64,000 nucleotides of DNA from Spisula solida (lineage: Eukaryota > Mollusca > Bivalvia > Venerida > Mactridae). The stretch covers positions 191,001 to 255,000 of the forward strand of contig OX365953.1 of assembly GCA_947247005.1 (NCBI GenBank). The letters run 5' to 3'. The notes beneath the pieces were generated by a model. The model was not told where the DNA came from. It searched no databases and saw nothing but the letters and a program-made list of their open reading frames with translations. The position numbers were made by a program, and so were the translations under genes. This document shows, in pieces, positions 11,691 to 23,429 of the stretch. The stretch's first letter is position 1, and each line of letters begins with the position of its first letter.

Positions 11691-12591
11691 GTAAATTCAT
11701 TTACTAGGTCTGTTGGATTAGTAATGATATAACGTCCAAGCGTTTCGGGGTTACTACAGCGGTCGAAACTGTAGGCGGCCATTACGACAGAAATGCTATT
11801 TGTGCCTTTAGATTTTATGGACAGTGCTGTTGTTACTTGAGTAGAACATTGCTATTGCAAATTGTTATTCAAGTGTGACGTAAGAAATGCTGCTGAGTAT
11901 ATAGATCAACGGCTAAGAAGTGTTGGTGGCCGGGTACGTGGACACACAGAGGTAACGCCCACATTGACAGTGATACATTGCTATCACACAACGATATGTA
12001 GACAAATCAAACATATTTTAGTAAATGTACATATATAACAAAGAGGTATTCATATGATGAATGATTTCAATGAGGTTGGATAACACATTTAAGAAAGTGC
12101 CCTTTGAATCTGTGCCTTATGCCTAATTGTAAATGTCGACATCATTCGCACTGTATATAAATGTAGATATAAATATGGATGAGTACAATAAATTTTCAAA
12201 TAATGCATAACCTACGTATTATGAAGTCCATGAAAAAGACATTGATTTGAAAATTTATAAGACAATTTTTATAAGATTTGAATGACATACCAGTTGCACT
12301 TGTTTCTCGTCGAAATGGTAACTCAATGTGATATGATACGCATGTGCAAACTAGTTGAAACCCTCCTGTTGCTATCTTGTCTTATTTTAGTCCACACGTA
12401 ATCAAGACGCGCATGCCCGTAAAATAATGCAAGTTTAAATTTTGTACGAGGGATGTTGACTGAAATCTTAACTGAATTTTGTGTCTTCTTTTATCCATGT
12501 CATACACTACGGATTATAACTATTGTGGCAGCATTGAGGTATCTCAGATATACCTGTAGCTCAGCCATACCGATGCACAATACCCGGTATC

Positions 12592-12619
12592 ATATCCAAC
12601 TATTTGTCCCATTTGTATT
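12592..12619 (+). repeat. Shared 28-bp word, also at 14842-14869 in inverse orientation
   Basis: The words 'atatccaactatttgtcc' and 'catttgtatt' here are repeated exactly on the opposite strand at 14842-14869. Both lie in otherwise different sequence. This is probably the end of a dispersed element. The small open frames over the two sites share the translation HIQLFVPFV for this reason only. Confidence 0.6.
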
Positions 12620-12719
12620 GGATGTGTTTTCAAGTCGACCACAGTTACCTTCCCTTGACTGGTGTTATACCGGTTTTAATCTGATCGATCTTATCTCGAT
12701 TGCGTAATCGCGCTATGCT

Positions 12720-14780
12720 AACTCAGCGGGTTGTCGGAGTGTATAAATTAATGTATATCATTTGCTGGAGGGGTTTTGTGCGTTCAGTTACACTTTGGTA
12801 TTTTTGACATTTTGTATATGATGCATACCAGGATCTTTTTTATGGGAATATCTCTGTCATTATGAAATTTTGTTCATAAGGTAGGTATCATCAGGAACAT
12901 TTAAATGCTTCCATGATATCATTCAGAATTCGTTGATCATGTGTGAGGAATCTAACAATTATGCATTTGTTATACTAGTAACCGCAATACATGTCACGAT
13001 ATGTATACTTATTATCATGCATATTCGATGGATGATAAAAAAATAAACGGTTACTAGTAACTGTACAATGCTTGAGTATGTGTGCAATATCACAAAGTAC
13101 AGTTTAAATGAAATTTAGCAACCACTGCTGATTTTTCAAGTATTTTGTACGGTTGATTGTTCAGTTGCATCTTCGAGCCATAGACCATACAATTATGGAA
13201 CTGGTTTTTGTAATATCTTGAAAAATAAAAAAGTTATGACAATTTTAAGTTTTTTTCTTGAATTAAATAGGAGAATATTCGCGCGCTTGCGGACCCGACA
13301 AAACTCAAATTTTCCCTCTAATTGTCACAAATATTTTATTTTTTCAAGATATCGGGATGAAACATTTGTTCAACTTATTTATGTTGGACAAGTGCTTTCA
13401 AAGTTATATGCCCGTGGAATTTCCGGTGACACCCGCAATAAAAGTTACAGGGGTTTGTTTACGAATACATGTATTGTCTTATTATAGCTGTATCTACAAA
13501 TGAAAAAAGAAGGCAGGTAGAAACTTTATAAAAACGCATCTTGAATGATACTTACTGTTTTATTTTTACATTGTGGTTATAGGTATCAGCGATGCGACCA
13601 TACATGTATGATAAAAAAATATTTATGATACTTATTATACGAATATGAAAATTTACTTTGCATGAAGCATAAAACAATGCTTATAACAAATAACAATGAT
13701 GGAAAACATAAATTTTCAGGAGAAAAAAACCTAATATATATGATTAATTAATATATAGAATGTTCGAATCCCAACTGGCTTCGTAATCTGTCTGGTCAGA
13801 GGAGACGCGCTTTATTCCTCTAGCCGGGCTATAGTTAAGTGATTATCATTATAAAAGATACGCATATTGTTAGCAATATATAAGCAAGTACATGTATACT
13901 GTAAATGAACCATAAAGCTATAATGCACATGTATTTAATCTGCCTTAGTGTAAAACATACATTTCAACATCTGAATTCAAGCCTCTAAAAGTATACGGAT
14001 TTTTTCTCACCTTTTTTACGTTTAATTTTCATTTTACAATTCGTATATATTCAATTAGGTGGTACAACGTGTCAATTAACCAGTTTATTTAACAAGTGTC
14101 ATAGGAATGACATGATTCTTCATTTTTATGTCTCACCTGTTCGATTATTATAATTTTAAATTATGCGTGAGCTTACGACATTTCACTTTTAATTATTTTA
14201 ATGCATGTATTACTTTCCAAATCGGCAATAAAGTCAAAGTTTCAAATCTCTAAAATCATAATAAAGTATGTATACAGGAAATATAGCGGTTATAGAAATA
14301 TAGCGGTTATAACCCTTCACGCGAATGTACCACTTTTATTACCCCACATGCTGTGACAATCGCAGCGGGGCGCGTCATAAAACAATTAACAATGTGCAAA
14401 TTAAATATGTGTATTACTTTTTTACTAAAAACAAAATGATACCTGTTTTAAAAAACCGTAAAAAGGGGGCAGATCTCATTATCACATTTCTTATATCAAA
14501 ACACCAATCTGACGGGAAGAAATTAAACTATTAATCAAGTTTGCACAAAATATATTCCCCGAGAAACAAAAGAACTACGGACAAGAAAGTAACCAAGTTT
14601 GATATCAAATCCGTTCATTTCCTTCTTTGTTCAATGTGAGTGATAGTCATGTTAAAAACCTTTAAAAAGGGGGTTGATCCCATAAAGATACAACTATGAA
14701 ATTTAGTGCAATATATTGTAGACATATCAAACTACAAAATATGTTTGCACATAAGAAATATCTCAAATAGTTATTATCAT
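12720..14780. other. Intergenic, no gene seen
   Basis: AT-rich sequence with small chance open frames only. A 'gttcgaatccc' word at about 13763 resembles a Pol III B box, but no A box or cloverleaf accompanies it. Confidence 0.45.
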
Positions 14781-14839
14781 ATGGACAATTTTACGTGGAG
14801 TCCCCATGCCTTCCAATGGTAAAAAAATTGTCACATGTG

Positions 14840-16891
14840 CGAATACAAATGGGACAAATAGTTGGATATGGGGATTTGGGTATGTTAAAAGATATCTTCC
14901 ACTTATGCACCCATTGAAATAGTATGTTTCTATAGAATACACAATCATCTTCAAACAAAACGGACACTTGAGGACACAGCATCAGGCAGATCATTTATAA
15001 AGAGCAGAAATAAAAGAGGCCCCAAAACAGACTATTGTTGAACGCAAGATATTTCAGGAGCTTGGCTAGACGATACACCTACCCTCTGAGTTCTATCACA
15101 CAGGCAAGCTTTTATCCAGGACAGCGTAGTACCCCTTATCCCATAATGTGAACGTTTAAGTAGTAATCTACTGTGTGGTGGACCACATCAAAATCTCTGG
15201 AGAAGTCCATCATGGTAACATCCATCTGGCCCCTCTGTGTCGACTCCGCAATGTCATGTATGGAACAGGTTTAGTTTCGCAAGACCTTCGGGCACCAAAA
15301 CCATGTTGTTTGTCCGCAGGGATGTTTGATTTGTCTAGATGGGCCAACACATTACTGGTCACAATATGTTCTAACAATTTACATGTTATACAGGTTAGCA
15401 AGACTGGACTTTACTTGCTAGGTTGGAACGTTTCATCTTTTAAAAACCAGGTGTAACAAAGGCTTGAGTCCAGTGTATTGGTACGGAATCACTAGCAAGA
15501 TATTTATAGAACTATTTATTTATTTATTTTTTCATTTGCACATTCTTTCAGAATTCAAGGTTTAATCTGATCAGGACCTGCTGCTTTATGTTGGTTTAAA
15601 TTTGTCATTAAGTTCTTGAAACTATTTTCAGTTTCATTTATATCTGCCATGAGGGCTAGATCTGGCAAGTTTGGGTCATTGTCATTGGTAAAAAAACTGA
15701 AGAGAACTGTTTATTTAATATTTTAGCTTTATCTTAGAAAAAGATTATATAAAGTCGGATAGGGTAGACAGCACACAACTGAACAAGCCGAGCACCGAAA
15801 ACATAAAACATCACATTCCACAATTACAAGGTACAATACCCAACCTATCACCGAACAAGAAAATGACCTGCCCAGGTCCCAGCTGTCAAAAAGCTGAAGT
15901 TGATTTTAGTATAAGTTTATTTTATTATGACATTTTCTTTCAATGAAGGCTTATGAAGCAATACCTCAAGAGTCATCTCAGAGACTTTTAATAAAACTCC
16001 AAAAAACGTTCAGTAGTGCCGTGTTTGTGTTCATCTGTGGAATTAACACTATTAATCCCAGTATGAAATTCTAGATCTCTTTTGGATTTGAGCCTATATC
16101 TTTTTTTTAGTTTTGAGAGCAAGGAAGTACTTTTAGTTTTTTTAATTACTGTATAATCCATCACGTTTTTGCATAAGCTTCTCAATTTCAGAATTAACAC
16201 ATGGGATATGGTGTATGCCAGATACAGTTTTATTTTATATTGTGAATGTCGGTCTCTGTTGCAAGTCCAATAAATCTTTTTTTAATTTCGGTCCAATCGG
16301 GTTTATCAAAAAGTATTATATTTATTTTGCTCTTTTGATTTATTCTAGCAAATGTTAAGAGATCCACTTTAGGTAGACAGTGGTCACTAAAGCCACTTAT
16401 CACCTTTGCAGTTTCAACAAGAGTCGGGTTTGGCAGGAACACAAAATCTAAGCAAATACTTGAAATATCAGTTATCCTAGAAGCGTCTTGTACTAATTTT
16501 GTAAAACTATACGACTCAGTCAGGTTAAGAAGTTTATTACATTATTTTCGATTAGAAACAGTGTTTCACTGTAAGTTACATGGTTTGTATATCCAATGTA
16601 TACCAGCCATAAATAAGTCACCATCTGTAAGAGTATTACTACTTTACTGATCAATAAGGCAAAGTGTTCGTTCGTTCATCAATGCATCCAGAATCTTCGT
16701 CGGGTCAGTAGACATTACACAGAGGTCTTTTATCGGTTTTATACCCTTATGCTGGAATTTAACCCAGATTATCTCAGAGTCAGGTTTAAGTTCAGGTGGA
16801 AAACAACTCTTAAATTTCTTTGAGACTAAGATAAATACTCCACCTCCTGTTCTGTCTTTTCTATATACATCATAATCAGAAAGAAACACCT
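14840..16891 (-). mobile_element. Decayed LINE, minus strand, endonuclease to mid-RT
   Basis: Reading on the minus strand: an APE-type endonuclease piece (VFLSDYDVYRKDRTGGG..) at 16889-16644; the endonuclease C-terminus with the SDH motif (GFSDHCLPKVDL) at about 16400; a connector rich in Lys/Arg at 16200-15988; then RT blocks. The RT blocks are NLNQHKAAGPDQIK (about 15600), LTCITCKLLEHIV and KQHGFGARRSCET (15400-15260), a degenerate first Asp block (about 15200), SVLGPLLFLLFINDLPDAV (about 15030), and the second catalytic block as FEDDCVFYR (about 14950), with the usual FADD reading FEDD. Many stops and frameshifts make it non-functional. It belongs to the same broad CR1/Jockey-like group as the plus-strand copy at 4.3-5.9 kb but is more diverged. 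It stops abruptly at about 14870, at the shared 28-bp word. Confidence 0.82.
15738..15910 (+). repeat. Dispersed 'aagtcagacagggaaggcag' module, copy 3, inside the minus-strand LINE
   Basis: Shares aaaaagattatat, then aaagtcggatagggtagacagcac, then aagccgagcaccgaaaacat, and near its end 'cagctgtcaaaaagc' with the 63.7-kb copy. It lies between the connector and the RT of the LINE remnant, on the opposite strand, so it is probably a later insertion. Confidence 0.6.
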
Positions 16892-16954
16892 CGTATTATT
16901 TTTTTTATTTTTGGTTTATCCAAGGACTACATCGGGTTCTGACGGAAGCGTCCT

Positions 16955-18284
16955 GGTGCCAAATCATAAAGTTCTAAAAATTAAAAAATCTCCTACACAT
17001 GAGATAAAAAGTCCTACGTAGGAGATAAAAAACTAATGAGGAGATAAAATCTCCTACGTAAGAGATACAAAAGCCTAATTAGGAGATATAATCTCCTACG
17101 AAGGAGATAAAAAAGCCTAATTAGGACATATTAGTATGGGCTCGAATTCACCTAAAGTCACATGCTGCGTACTGCTTAAAGGATACTTTTGGGATCTGGT
17201 CACTCTTATAGACCCAAGTTATTGTCCAGGTGGTGGTCTCGTTTGACTCGTATAGGCATGCCCGACATCGACATATACCCGGTCTTCCGGGATCTCACAG
17301 CCTTTTTGAGCGCTATAAGGGCTCGAACCCAGCCGCCAATAACACTAACTTCCTACAGCCGTTTCGAAGCCCTGTCCCTACCTGTCAGTCCCATAGAAAG
17401 GGCCGTGTTGATAGTTGCATTCGACGCGTATGAGCATACACTACGTCAGTATTCCCTGTCTTCCGGGGTCTCACTGCCTGGTTGGTGCTCTAAAAGGGCT
17501 CGAACCCACTTACAGTCGCCTATTGCGTACATTTCTGTGGCTATTTTGGGGATTTGGTCCCTTATTCTGGGCATGCCGATACGAGTTGAACGAGCCCACC
17601 TGTAGGACCCTTTTTGAGTCTGAAGAAGAGACCAGTTACCACAGAGCTGCATGCAATAGACGACTTTAAGTGGTTTCGAGCCTTTGTACATATACATAGA
17701 TTATACTAATTTATATTAAGTCGATTGTGAAACTAGTTTTTCCAACTTATATTAATCACGATCGACACCTCATTCCTGATGCTGTCCATCGCCACGATGG
17801 TATGACAGAAGAGAAGCCCGTTTCCATTTTATGCTGAGATTCTACCAAGGGAATTTCTGGTACAATTGTTATTTCATCTTATGTATGACGCGGCCTGGGA
17901 TCGAACCTGGTACCTCCTGCACTCGAAGCGGACGATCTACCACTAGGTTATCGAGGAGCGGTACATATGCATAATGCCCAAAACAGTCTTAGAAACTCCT
18001 AATTACGTTTTTTATCTCCTATGTAGGACATTTTTTTATCTCCTGCATAGGACTTTTTATTTCCTTTGTAGTAGATGTTATCTCCTAATTAGGTTTTTTA
18101 TCTCCTACGTAGGACTTTTTATCTCCAACATAGGACTTTTTATTTCCTACGTAGGAGATTTGATCTCCTAATTAGGTTTTTTAAAATGTTATCTCCTAAC
18201 GAAGACCTAAATATACATGTATATTTATGTCTTTGCTACTAATTAGGCAAGGACTTTTTTTTATAGAACATTATGTTTGACACC
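16955..18284. mobile_element. Foldback-type element with sub-repeat arms
   Basis: Outer ends are inverted relatives: left 'ggtgccaaatcataaagttc', right (reverse complement) 'ggtgtcaaacataatgttc'. Inside each end is an arm made of many copies of a short palindromic module of the form 'tctcctacgtaggaga' / 'cctaattagg' separated by A- or T-runs (left about 16990-17130, right about 17985-18215). The arms are inverted relative to each other. The 0.85-kb centre has no transposase. It holds a diverged 200-bp duplication (17245-17365 and 17435-17550) and a tRNA-like piece. The architecture resembles foldback (FB-like) elements; membership of a known superfamily is not shown. No clear target duplication is seen. 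Confidence 0.72.
17885..17962 (-). repeat. tRNA-derived sequence (SINE-like head)
   Basis: On the minus strand: an A-box-like 'taacctagtggtagatcg', an anticodon-loop-like 'cttcgag', and a perfect B-box core 'ggttcgatccc' at the right spacing. Anticodon and T stems are mismatched, so it is not a functional tRNA. A tRNA-derived SINE captured in the foldback element is the best reading. Confidence 0.6.
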
Positions 18285-18397
18285 GTAGATTCTACTGTTG
18301 CCATAAAAATTGGGCATTGTATAGTCTGGATCTGGATCTGGATTTATACACTGCAGGACCTTTCGGTATATATACGCAGCGGGAGAGAGATGTGTAA

Positions 18398-18800
18398 TTA
18401 GCACTTTGTTAATAACACTGCAGGAGAGCTCTGGACTGTTTCTGTGCGCACAATTTCACTGTTCAGATTGTTCCAATCAATTAATGTCTTTGGAAAGAAG
18501 GAATGCTTGTACTGTTCACTTTTACATATCAATGGTTTAAAACATTTATGGTGGTTTATTGCCTGATTTTGTACAATGTTTTTACTTATGTGGTCATCAA
18601 ATTGTTTTGGTCTTATCAGTCGTTTACCACGAATTGGGGTCAGATAGGTGTCAGTTGGCATTGCTGGCACCAGTCCCTCAGCCACCTTGTAGAAGAATGC
18701 CAGACGCGCCATCTTTCTTCTATCCTGTACTGTAGAGGTGGTAGGTCGAGTGTCTTCAGCATGTTAGTGACACAGCCCCTCTCTTGTGTAGTTGTAGTCT
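18398..18800 (-). pseudogene. LINE C-terminal fragment, minus strand
   Basis: Minus-strand pieces align in character with the C-terminal region of the 4.3-kb LINE: CVTNMLKTLDLPPLQ (about 18770-18730) matches SVTNMIKALNWKTLEQ there; then ARLAFFYKVAEGLVPAMPT; then SFFPKTLIDWNNLNSEIV near the end (about 18450), the typical 'PRTIxxWNxL' LINE terminus. A frame change occurs near 18710. It is 5'-truncated and separate from the LINE at 14.8-16.9 kb, because its 3' end lies upstream of that copy's 5' end. Confidence 0.75.
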
Positions 18801-18905
18801 GTGTTTTTTTTGTTTTAATATTTTCTGTGTTCGGCTGTTTCATTTGAGTGCTGCTTACCCTGTCCTATTTATAATGACTACCACATCACTTTCAACTTCA
18901 GCCCA
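18795..18905 (-). repeat. Dispersed 'aagtcagacagggaaggcag' module, copy 4, minus strand
   Basis: The reverse complement reads 'aggacagggtaagcagcac', 'aaacagccgaacacagaaaa', matching the other copies. It abuts the LINE C-terminal fragment, which suggests it is either the edge of the same element or a nested insertion. Confidence 0.55.
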
Positions 18906-19947
18906 TTTCGTTTTTTAATCATATCCGTTTCGGAATGCGTTTCTTTGCATCTTTTCCGATCTCGCGAATTCTCGCTGACATATCTTGATTCAATGCGCAT
19001 GCGCAGTTACATTACTTTCGAGACAAAATTAACTTCGTGTTGTCAAAAAAGACGGATTTCTCCCATTTTCTCTGCTATTGTTGAATATTTATCCATTTTA
19101 TTGATTAAGGTAATTGCATTTATTTTCAATCACCATGTGACAAGTTCGTCTTCATGCTCAGGTTATTCTGTTAACATTGAAAAATTCACCCAAATGTCAT
19201 CGAAACGCCTGAAGAAATATGGCGGTCATGATAAATTATTACTGAATAATTAGCAAAAATGTGCATATTTCTTGCTTCGTAGTTGCATTTACGTTTCATT
19301 GAACTGACATTTATATTGTTTGTAAATAATGGTGGGAAGAAATTTGATTCATGTGAGGGACATTCGTTTGTATTCGTCATTCCATGATTTGTTTTGATCA
19401 ATTTTGTGATTCATGAACTGATATCAATGAGCTCTTTCCACTCACTTTCTACGGAAGCAGGCTTATTCAACCCCGAGCTTATTCAACCCGAAGCTATTTT
19501 AAGTATTATTCAACCCCAAGCTCATTCAACCCCAAAACAGGGCTCATTCAACCCCAAATATGTAAGGCTCATTCAACCCCAATGAAAAAAATTGTTAGGT
19601 AGGGGTATTCTCTAATTTCGTGTTTTGAGTTTATATAGATGTTAAGAGAACAATGTTTATTTCCATAAATGTAACTTGTCTGTCCGTCCGTCCATCCCTT
19701 TGAAAATCTGAAAATATTCTGTTGAATTTATAGAAATTTATTGATATGTTTTGTCAGCTTTTATGCCCCAGTAATTACTGATACGGTAGGCATGTGTTTT
19801 ACTCGTCCGTCTGTCTGTTCCATTAAAATTCTGAAAATATTCTGTTAAATTCATAGACAATTGTTAATCATTAGATTTATGATCAAAATTATTGGAGTGA
19901 CGTTAGCGGATCCGGTGTTATAGTGATTTAAAAATACGGATTGGTCC

Positions 19948-20940
19948 CTACTGGCATGCGAGGTATTACCGGACAGCAGTAATGACCGGACAACTGGTCC
20001 TAGACGCTTATTTTCTGGAGCTATGTATTGAAATTTGTACCTAATCACTCAGAAGCGTGTTTTGAATAAATCTAGAAGAAAAAAAATATTCAAGATTAAC
20101 AAAACATTGTCTATTTATCCAAAATGTCGTACGCGGCTGCGTGTTTACGTTAGCGGCGCTTGGGGAAATCACCATCGTGTGCGCATGCGCAAAATAACAC
20201 GAGCTGAGCGCGTGCGTCATTGATTTTATACGGTTAAATTAATTAGCTTCATTTTATGTAAAGAGTGAATAGCAGAGTGGTTAACGTCTTAGGTTATGAA
20301 GCGAGAGGACCCGCGATCGGTTCCTCGCGGCGTCAAAATTTTTATCTTTTTTTTTTTAAATTTAATTTCTTCCATTTATACCAGCTCTAATTTCAGCAGG
20401 ATATTGTTAATTACGAAATTTGTCAACGGATATCAGTTGAGTAACCCTTTTTAAGATCTTATCCATAAGTCTGAAATACTTTGAGTTGATTTTTAATCGT
20501 TTTAATCGACTTTTGATCGGTATGTTATGTACGGTATATTACGGCATCTGACCTACCACAGAACGCCACCTGGTGGGAAAACATGGCGCGTCACGAGTTG
20601 TTATTACGAAAATCGTGACATATTTTCGCATAAATAGGAAGTACGAACCCTGCTTAAATCATTTCCTATAATAAGTTTCCAAATTTTAAGTTAAAAATGG
20701 TTGAAACCGACTGTCCGGTAATACCTGCTGAACGTCGTTGAAAAAAGCGTAAAAAGTGCCCCTGTTTGGGCCCCTAAATTTGGATGTTATGGTGACGTCA
20801 TTTTTCGGGAATTCTATTTTTAGGAAGGCCTTGAACACAGGTATGTGTCAGCACCAAAAATTCTGGGTAAAAATCGATTTTTAACTTGACATGAAGCTTT
20901 TTATGCCATTTCTGTCCGGTAATACCTCGCATGCCAGTAG
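19948..20940. mobile_element. Nested ~1-kb element with perfect 29-bp inverted ends
   Basis: Positions 19948-19976 (starting ctactggcatgcgaggtatt) and 20912-20940 are perfect inverted copies over 29 bp. A further copy of the inner half of this end (ctgtccggtaatacct) is at about 20711-20726. The interior is CG-richer than the surroundings, has no recognisable transposase, and includes a tRNA-like head. The size and structure suit a non-autonomous DNA transposon. Target duplication is not evident. Confidence 0.68.
20262..20335 (+). repeat. tRNA-like SINE head followed by T-run
   Basis: Has 'tagcagagtggttaacg' (A-box type) and about 45 bp on 'gatcggttcctcgcgg' (B-box-like, weak), followed directly by a run of T. 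It resembles a degraded Leu/Ser-type tRNA or tRNA-derived SINE. The stems do not close, so it is not called as a tRNA gene. Confidence 0.45.
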
Positions 20941-21559
20941 AGTGTCGCAGACAGAATTGCCATCTCGAACTGCCAGGAGCTTTGGATTGTTTGATGGGGT
21001 ATAAAACATCAAGTGTCTTAATTAATTTACGGATATTGGTGTTTTCTACATAATCATCAGTTAGATAATCTAATAAATAAGATTCTTGTCTTACCTAGAA
21101 ATTTACTTATAATAAATTTATTATTTAACAAACCAAAAAAATACAATCAATAAAAAATATAATTCATACTCAAGCATATTGCAATATAATTCAACTCCTT
21201 ACATGATGAAACACTCTAAACATTTCACACTCTGTTTATTGCATACAGAATGGTATTTATCAACCCTTGTTCACACCTGCTTGACAATATACAAGGTTAG
21301 GATACATGCCCATCAGAAAATCAGTTTAAATATATTATAATGATTTCATGAAAATACTTAACAAATAAACAAAAAATAACATAAATTAACTAAATTATAA
21401 AAAAAAATTGTTTGGGGTTGAATGAGCCTCAACATCCCCCGGGGTTGAATGAGCCTTGGGGTTGAATGAGCCTATGGTTGGGGTTGAATAGTCCATACTT
21501 TTCTGGGGTTGATTGAGCCTGGGGTTGAATAAGCTGACATTCCTTTCTACAACCCTTCC

Positions 21560-23420
21560 AGACTCCAGCATCATGTAGTTCATTCATTGTGCTGACTATG
21601 AAGTACAACTTTAATTATACCTTATTGTTAGTTTTTATTTTCTCATAAATAGAATTGACAATTGCATGCGACATTCTTCATAGATTAAGTGTGGGAAATA
21701 GTCAAACCATTTCGACGCAATCTATACAGCAATGCCTGTATCCCTGATTCTCGTATCGTCGTGCTTTCTCGTATTTTCGGCAAGAATCAAAACTTCGTTT
21801 CTGAGTTATGATTTTGAATTATTTTGATAGTTTTAACATATTTTAGTTGATTTCCTCAAAAAATAAATCAGATTTGGGCAAAAAACGAAAAATTTCGAAA
21901 AAACTAAAAAATGGCGAACATTTCAAAAAAGGGAAACAACCCATATTATTCTTGCTCAAACTTTTTTTTGAATGGTTTTCAACCACAAATGAGAATTTAC
22001 ACGTGTGGTTGAAGGACAATATTACAAATTGGGCCCAATATAAAGTTTGTAAGAGTACCAGTCGCGGCACAATACGAAAATGACGACTATACGAGAAAGT
22101 TCACTTGAACTCAGATTATGGAGGTCACGTGATGTGATGCTAAAAACAGACCATACAAGTTGTTTTTTTTCGTGTTTTTGTTGATTGCATGTTTTGCTTA
22201 AGTGGTTTAGTCATATTTTCCTCTAATTAAAAAATTCAAAAAGTTTTTTAAAATGCTTTTAAAACCATTTTTGTGCTTAGATGCCCGAAAATAGGGAACA
22301 ACAGGATATATGCGTCGAAACCATAAGTGACCAAAATCCAGTGCGTTTTAAATTTTCATGAAATTTGCATTTAACGCCAAATTCTGGCACTTTTTGGCTC
22401 TGTAGTCTGTACATGTTCAATACAATAAAAAAACACATAACCTGTCGAATACCTGGTAATATTGGCCGTTATAATCAGAAAAACAATAAATAAACCAGCG
22501 CGCACTGTATCCGTAAATCTCACGTAAACAGTGCAAGTTTATAGACAGTTATCCGTACTGACAGGATTCGACCGGAACATTATTCAAATAATTAAAACGA
22601 GCCTTTAAAGCTATCACTCATCGTGTTTTTTGTTTGTTTGTCGTTTTCTAGCAAAATCATCTTAATTCCACTACAAATGTTTCTGTTTTTTAGCTTTAAG
22701 CGAGCTCATTATAAGGTTCGACTCGATTATTATTTTTATAAATGTGTCCGTTTGTTAGAATCGAGCGCGCCAATGTCTGAGTATTCTGATTGGTCGATAA
22801 GCGAATGACGTTTGATGCAAACAATAACAACAAGAACGATGTCTGAAATTGAGGTCATAATTGCGATATAGCCGTGTTTAAGTTTTCGGATGGACACGTT
22901 GCTGCGCATTTTTTAAAATATAATCAGTGTCTATCGCGAGATAAAGGTTCATTCTTCGTGGAAAGGCTATTTATTTCATGGTAGTTAGACGTTTGCATAT
23001 ATTTTTTAAAAGCTGAAAGTGCGCGAAATATCCGTGCGCAAACTCGGACCGTGTTTTAGTCTACTTGGTGTCTGTCTGTAGTGGCTGGACCGTCAGAATT
23101 TAAAGCAGCCACTTGCAGACAGCTTATCTGTCTAGTGTGGAAAACAAAACAACTTCTTCTCAACATGACAGGTCTACTGATAACATCAGACATTGATTAA
23201 TTAACAGGATTAAGACCCCATGCAGTAAATAATATACCATGTGACAATTTAGAAGGTGCTAGTTATATTCAATTGGTAATATATTGGTTTATTACAATCG
23301 GTGACCATGAATTGTTGTCTGAAATCCCAGAATCGTATCCTGCTGTTCTAAAAATTCATGGCGCCTTTGATTTCGCTTTGAAGCGCTTATAATTTAAATA
23401 ACATGAGACTAATTAAGGCG
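21560..23420. other. Intergenic, no gene seen
   Basis: AT-rich with small open frames lacking protein features. The frame at 21847-22083 is Lys/Phe-rich low-complexity translation of A/T-rich DNA. Confidence 0.45.
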
Positions 23421-23429
23421 ACATCTTTG

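Larger units (their letters stand above)
19455..21545. mobile_element. Second foldback-type element, arms of 'ctcattcaacccc' sub-repeats
   Basis: The left arm (about 19460-19585) is five to six copies of 'ggctcattcaaccccaa' in plus orientation. The right arm (about 21410-21540) is six copies of the reverse complement 'ttggggttgaatgagcc'. The ~1.8 kb between them has no transposase frame and contains a nested element. The gross design (inverted arms made of tandem sub-repeats) is the same as that of the 16.96-18.28 kb element, but the sub-repeat sequence is unrelated. Confidence 0.68.

Noticed and set aside
13755..13835. 'gttcgaatccc' word as part of a tRNA or SINE
   Set aside because: No A box at the expected distance on the same strand and no cloverleaf.
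17189..17669. Overlapping open frames (138 and 84 codons) in the foldback core
   Set aside because: Three frames are open over the same GC-richer, internally duplicated DNA; no known domain or consistent frame between the two duplicate halves.
18503..18847. 114-codon plus-strand frame
   Set aside because: Antisense of the LINE C-terminal fragment.
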